Below, piece after piece: positions 5,839-8,248 of a DNA stretch of 8,248 nt. Location of the stretch: NCBI GenBank assembly GCA_021812735.1, contig JAKAMV010000410.1:1-8248 (forward strand). Direction: 5' to 3'. A program made the translations under genes and the position numbers. Below the pieces are notes generated by a model. That model ran no database searches. It was given only the letters and a program-made list of their open reading frames with translations, and was not told where the DNA came from. The first letter of the stretch is position 1. Each line of letters starts with the position of its first letter. This DNA comes from Chloroflexota bacterium (GTDB lineage Bacteria > Chloroflexota > Limnocylindria > Limnocylindrales > CSP1-4).

Positions 5839-6900
5839 TCAGCCCAGACGGAGCACGCCCAGCACGTCGGCCGCGACGAGCCCGAGGTACACCGCGTACA
5901 GCCCGCCACCCACCAGCAGCGCGCGGCCGTCGAGCGAGTGCCGCCGTCCCATGGGCCCGAACACCACCACCACCGCGACCAGAGCGATCAGGGCCGAGGC
6001 GAAGGCGACCGCGGTCTCGCCGGAGACCCGCCAGGCGGCGCCCGCCAGCAGCAGCGCCACGATGGTCGGGACCGCCGACTGGAACACCATCGCCCCGGTG
6101 ATGTTGCCCATGGCGAGCGTGTCCTTGCCCTGGCGCACCCAGATGAGGCTGTTGAACTTCTCGGGGAGCTCGGTGGCAATGGGCGCGATGACCAGCGCGA
6201 GCAGCAGCTGCGACACGCCGAGCGAGGTCGCGAGGGCGTTGACCGCACCGACGAACAGGTACGCCCCGCCCACGATGCAGACGAGGGCTGCGAGCACCTG
6301 GGCCGTCACGATGCGCAGCCGGGGCACCGCGGCGTCAACCTCGTGGCCGGCGCGGTCCAGGCGGTGGAAGCGCAGGGGCGCCAGGTCGTCCTCGCCCGCC
6401 ACGCGCTCGGCGTCGAGGTGGCCCTTCACGTACACGGCGTAGATCACGGCCAGCGCGGCCGCGACCGCCCACTTGAGGGCGTCGAGGCCCTCGGGCAGGA
6501 ACGCGGCCCCGATCGCCAGCGCGTAGGCGACCACGAAGTATCGGATGTCGTGGACGAGCACGCCGGTGTCAACCGCCATCACGGTGCCGGTCGGCCGTCG
6601 CGAGCGGTACGCGATGACGCCCGCACCCGTGACGAACATGGCCAGCGTGGACAGCATGAACGGCGCGCCCAGCACGGCGCCGATGCCCACCTCCTCGGTG
6701 GCGGTGCCGCGGCCCCCGAAGGCGATGGCGATGATCGGGATCATCGTCTCGGGCAGTGCCGTCCCCACCGCGGCCAGGACCGAGCCGACGGCACCCTCGG
6801 CCAGCTCCAGCTTGCGCCCGAACCACTCGATCCCGTTGGTGAACAGCTCTGCGCCGATCAGGATGACGGCGAACGCGACGGCCAGCAGGACGGCGTCCAC
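5839..6900 (-). CDS. Na+/Ca2+ exchanger superfamily (CaCA) membrane protein
   Basis: Predicted cation/H+ or cation/Na+ antiporter in the cytoplasmic membrane, 353 residues from the GTG at 6898-6900. It has about ten hydrophobic segments in two homologous halves split by a polar loop (about 160-195). The first alpha-repeat contains AVGSVLAAVGTALPETMIP (37-55) and the second ALVIAPIATELPEKFNS (235-251) and GNITGAMVFQSAVPT (265-279). The acidic residues in GTALPE and ATELPE match the ion-binding Glu of CaCA proteins. The position where calcium exchangers often have GSNxFN reads GAPFMLST (78-85) in the first half, so ion specificity cannot be assumed. GTG is chosen because GAGGG lies five bases upstream and the preceding gene stops one base before it. 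A longer frame to 7008 only overlaps that gene and starts with Ser/Pro/Arg-rich sequence unlike the family. It is the last gene of the cassette. Confidence 0.88.
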   Translation of the reverse strand: MDAVLLAVAFAVILIGAELFTNGIEWFGRKLELAEGAVGSVLAAVGTALPETMIPIIAIAFGGRGTATEEVGIGAVLGAPFMLSTLAMFVTGAGVIAYRSRRPTGTVMAVDTGVLVHDIRYFVVAYALAIGAAFLPEGLDALKWAVAAALAVIYAVYVKGHLDAERVAGEDDLAPLRFHRLDRAGHEVDAAVPRLRIVTAQVLAALVCIVGGAYLFVGAVNALATSLGVSQLLLALVIAPIATELPEKFNSLIWVRQGKDTLAMGNITGAMVFQSAVPTIVALLLAGAAWRVSGETAVAFASALIALVAVVVVFGPMGRRHSLDGRALLVGGGLYAVYLGLVAADVLGVLRLG

Positions 6901-6901
6901 G

Positions 6902-7300
6902 TCAGCCCTCGAGGCTGGTGGCCGCCGCGACCGAGGCGCAGATGACCAGGAGGACGAGCACAGAGACGAGGGCGAGCCGACGGTCGCGCGCGGCGAAGAA
7001 CCCGGCACCCGACACGATCACGCGACCGAGCGGCAGCGCGACGAGGAGGGTCAACCCCGTCCAGATGAACCCCTCGGGCCGGAGGGCGGCGAGCTGCCCC
7101 GGGATGGCCGTCAGCGAGTACGGCGGGAAGGCGCCGGCCGCCATCGGGTCCACGCCGGCCACCGTCATCCCGACCACCCCGGCGAGGATGAACAGCAGGG
7201 CGGTGCGCGTCCCCCACGTGAGCAGCCGGGCGGCGATCGTCTCGAGACGGGCCGCGGTCGCCGCCACGGCGGACAGGCTCGCTCGCCGCGTGCCGCTCAC
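6902..7300 (-). CDS. DUF1634 family small membrane protein
   Basis: This 132-residue protein has three predicted membrane segments at about 31-50, 79-100 and 108-126. The stretch LRPEGFIWTGLTLLVALP (73-90), followed by GRVIVSGAGFF and then a charged ARDRR, matches my memory of the DUF1634 pattern (LRPEG, then a hydrophobic span, P-RV, and E/A-RDR). Members are often encoded next to TauE/SafE-type exporters, as here, but their function is unknown. It may assist or regulate the partner exporter. The GTG at 7298-7300 overlaps the TauE stop codon as GTGA, with a distant AAGG ten bases upstream, so translation is probably coupled. Its TGA ends one base before the GTG of the CaCA gene. The same frame stays open upstream to 7795, but that part lies antiparallel in phase to the TauE gene and is not family-like. 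Confidence 0.8.
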   Translation of the reverse strand: MSGTRRASLSAVAATAARLETIAARLLTWGTRTALLFILAGVVGMTVAGVDPMAAGAFPPYSLTAIPGQLAALRPEGFIWTGLTLLVALPLGRVIVSGAGFFAARDRRLALVSVLVLLVICASVAAATSLEG

Positions 7301-8121
7301 AGTCCGAGCGCCTTCTGCGCCATCTCGAAGGCGGTGTACAGCAGCACGGCCACGAACAGCCAGCGCAGGAGCCGCGTGTCCACGCGGTGGGCGATCCGGC
7401 TGCCCAGCGTCGCGCCGGCGAACACGCCCACCGCGGTGGGGCCGGCCACGAACGGGTCGACCTGGCCGCGAAGGAGGTAGATCACCGCCGACGACGTTGC
7501 GGTGATGCCGATCATCATGTTGCTGGTGGCGGTTGCCACGCGGAGGGGCACGCCCATCGCCAGGTGCATCGCGGGCACCTTGATGATCCCGCCGCCAACG
7601 CCCAGCAGCGCGGACACCAGCCCCGCCAGGGTCGAGCCCGCCATCCCCAGCGGCAGCCGGCGCACGCGGTAGCCCGGCCCGGACAGCGTGTCGCTGAAGC
7701 TCGGGCTGCCGAGCGGGTCGGCCGCGTCGCTCGCAGTGTCGGACTGGGCCGGGGCGGACCGGTCCGATCGCCGGAGCATCGAGAGCGACATCCACACCAG
7801 CAGGATGGTGAACAGCCCCGCCAGCACCTGCTCGGACAGCATGAACGCGATCAGGCCGCCGACCAGCGCGCCAGAGGCGGAGAACAGCTCGAGGACCATG
7901 CCCAGCCGCAGGTTGGCCACGTGCTTCTTGAGGTACACGCTGGCGCCGGCGCTCGACGTCACGATCACCGAGACCAGCGACACCGAGACGGACTCGCGCA
8001 GGGGCAGGCCGAAGCCGAGGGTGAGCAGCGGCACGATCAGCACGCCGCCGCCCAGCCCCAGCAGCGACCCGAAGACGCCCGCTGCGGCGCCGGAGGCCAG
8101 CAGGACGAGCCCGGTGATCAC
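7297..8121 (-). CDS. TauE/SafE family anion (sulfite/sulfonate-type) exporter
   Basis: Membrane permease of the TauE/SafE (PF01925-type) family, members of which export sulfite, sulfoacetate or related organic anions. The actual substrate cannot be told from sequence. The 274 residues form two homologous halves, each opening with the family's glycine-rich motif: LLGLGGGVLIVP (20-31) and LLGVGGGIIKVP (172-183). About eight hydrophobic segments are visible, with a polar Ser/Asp-rich loop at about 118-157 between the halves. The start is the GTG at 8119-8121, the only usual start codon in frame after the rpsR stop. There is no Shine-Dalgarno; instead a 7-bp hairpin abuts the start. The stop overlaps the start of the DUF1634 gene. 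It is the first gene of the three-gene transporter cassette downstream of rpsR. Confidence 0.9.
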   Translation of the reverse strand: MITGLVLLASGAAAGVFGSLLGLGGGVLIVPLLTLGFGLPLRESVSVSLVSVIVTSSAGASVYLKKHVANLRLGMVLELFSASGALVGGLIAFMLSEQVLAGLFTILLVWMSLSMLRRSDRSAPAQSDTASDAADPLGSPSFSDTLSGPGYRVRRLPLGMAGSTLAGLVSALLGVGGGIIKVPAMHLAMGVPLRVATATSNMMIGITATSSAVIYLLRGQVDPFVAGPTAVGVFAGATLGSRIAHRVDTRLLRWLFVAVLLYTAFEMAQKALGL

Positions 8122-8165
8122 CGGCGGCCCGCCGCCGGGGCGGCCACCCCGGCGACCATGCCCAT
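8118..8165 (-). CDS. Possible 15-codon leader ORF before the TauE-type gene
   Basis: An ATG at 8163-8165 opens 15 codons (MGMVAGVAAPAAGRR) whose TGA (8118-8120) overlaps the GTG of the TauE-type gene as GTGA, the same arrangement as at the next junction. It has no good Shine-Dalgarno and no recognisable product. If translated, it would bring ribosomes through the hairpin that covers the TauE start. Chance occurrence is quite possible for so short a frame. Confidence 0.2.
   Translation of the reverse strand: MGMVAGVAAPAAGRR
8121..8138 (-). promoter_or_regulatory. Hairpin abutting the TauE-type start codon
   Basis: CCGGCGG (8121-8127) and CCGCCGG (8132-8138) pair perfectly over 7 bp around a 4-base loop. 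On the minus strand the stem ends on the G of the GTG start codon and fills the place where a Shine-Dalgarno would lie. It could limit initiation or mark a weak transcription stop after rpsR; there is no U-tract. Confidence 0.4.
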
Positions 8166-8178
8166 CACGATCAGCGGG

Positions 8179-8248
8179 CTATGGGCGCAGGTGCTGCGGC
8201 GCGTACGGCAGCAGCGCCACGTGGCGGGCCCGCTTGAGGGCCACAGAT
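8179..8248 (-). CDS. rpsR: 30S ribosomal protein bS18, C-terminal fragment at window edge
   Basis: The minus frame running in from the window edge gives SVALKRARHVALLPYAPQHL, then RP and a TAG stop (8179-8181). The KRARHVALLPY core is the highly conserved C-terminal signature of bS18, a small protein of the 30S subunit platform that binds 16S rRNA together with bS6. Only the last 22 full codons are present; the 5' part lies beyond the window. In many bacteria rpsR follows rpsF and ssb, which would be expected just outside. The TauE-type gene begins 57 bases downstream on the same strand. Confidence 0.87.
   Translation of the reverse strand, partial: SVALKRARHVALLPYAPQHLRP

Noticed and set aside
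6901..7008. A 36-residue N-terminal extension of the CaCA protein
   Set aside because: The extension overlaps the coding part of the DUF1634 gene and is low-complexity Ser/Pro/Arg sequence. The GTG at 6898-6900 has a GAGGG Shine-Dalgarno and begins exactly where family-like hydrophobic sequence starts.
5938..7480. Long plus-strand frames (335 and 311 codons) across the transporter genes
   Set aside because: Both are His/Gly/Arg- or Ser/Thr/Pro-rich, have no membrane or domain pattern, and lie antisense to three recognisable membrane proteins.
7301..7795. A 297-codon version of the DUF1634 frame extending into the TauE gene
   Set aside because: The first 165 codons run out of phase through the TauE-type gene and are not family-like. 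The GTG in the GTGA overlap gives a protein of normal DUF1634 size.
1..8248. CRISPR arrays, insertion sequences, tRNA genes or phage elements
   Set aside because: I saw no regularly spaced repeats, no transposase-like frame or terminal inverted repeats, no tRNA-like cloverleaf and no shift in composition. The window reads as stable core chromosome.

Overview
The window is GC-rich, coding-dense bacterial chromosome with no sign of mobile DNA. Gene content and style point to a high-GC Chloroflexota-like bacterium (possibly a Limnocylindria-type lineage) or, less likely, an actinobacterium. The clues are an IleRS with an HHAWG / MHKSW signature pair, a LytR-CpsA-Psr protein with a multi-pass PGLGHAYAG N-terminus, and a TauE plus DUF1634 gene pair. 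This placement is inference from remembered family resemblance, not from a search.

Layout, left to right. (1) 1-2621, minus strand: ileS, isoleucyl-tRNA synthetase, cut at its C-terminus by the window edge. (2) 2622-2807: a 186-base divergent intergenic region with a 16-base perfect palindrome, a possible -10 box for ileS, and a TATGAT box so close to the next start codon that its transcript is probably leaderless. (3) 2808-4667, plus strand: a LytR-CpsA-Psr (LCP) family cell-envelope protein with a LytR_C tail. (4) 4668-4784: a convergent intergenic region with two tight GC-rich hairpins, probably a terminator serving both sides. (5) 4785-5741, minus strand: ilvE, branched-chain amino acid aminotransferase, with a good Shine-Dalgarno and its own candidate promoter. 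(6) 5839-8121, minus strand: three membrane-protein genes with touching or overlapping ends, transcribed in the order TauE/SafE-type anion exporter, DUF1634 protein, Na+/Ca2+-exchanger-superfamily (CaCA) protein. (7) 8179-8248, minus strand: the last codons of rpsR (ribosomal protein bS18), cut by the window edge.

Two housekeeping functions (isoleucine charging and branched-chain amino acid transamination) share the window, but the LCP gene separates them and nothing shows co-regulation. The most distinctive block is the transporter cassette TauE-DUF1634-CaCA. All three genes start with GTG. The first two overlap by 4 bases (GTGA), and the second and third are one base apart, so they look translationally coupled. 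The cassette lies 57 bases downstream of rpsR, possibly in read-through from the ribosomal operon. Nothing in the window is clearly an unknown defence or mobile system. The best leads are the transporter cassette with its unusual translation-start region, the unusual signatures of the IleRS, and the LCP promoter/leaderless start.
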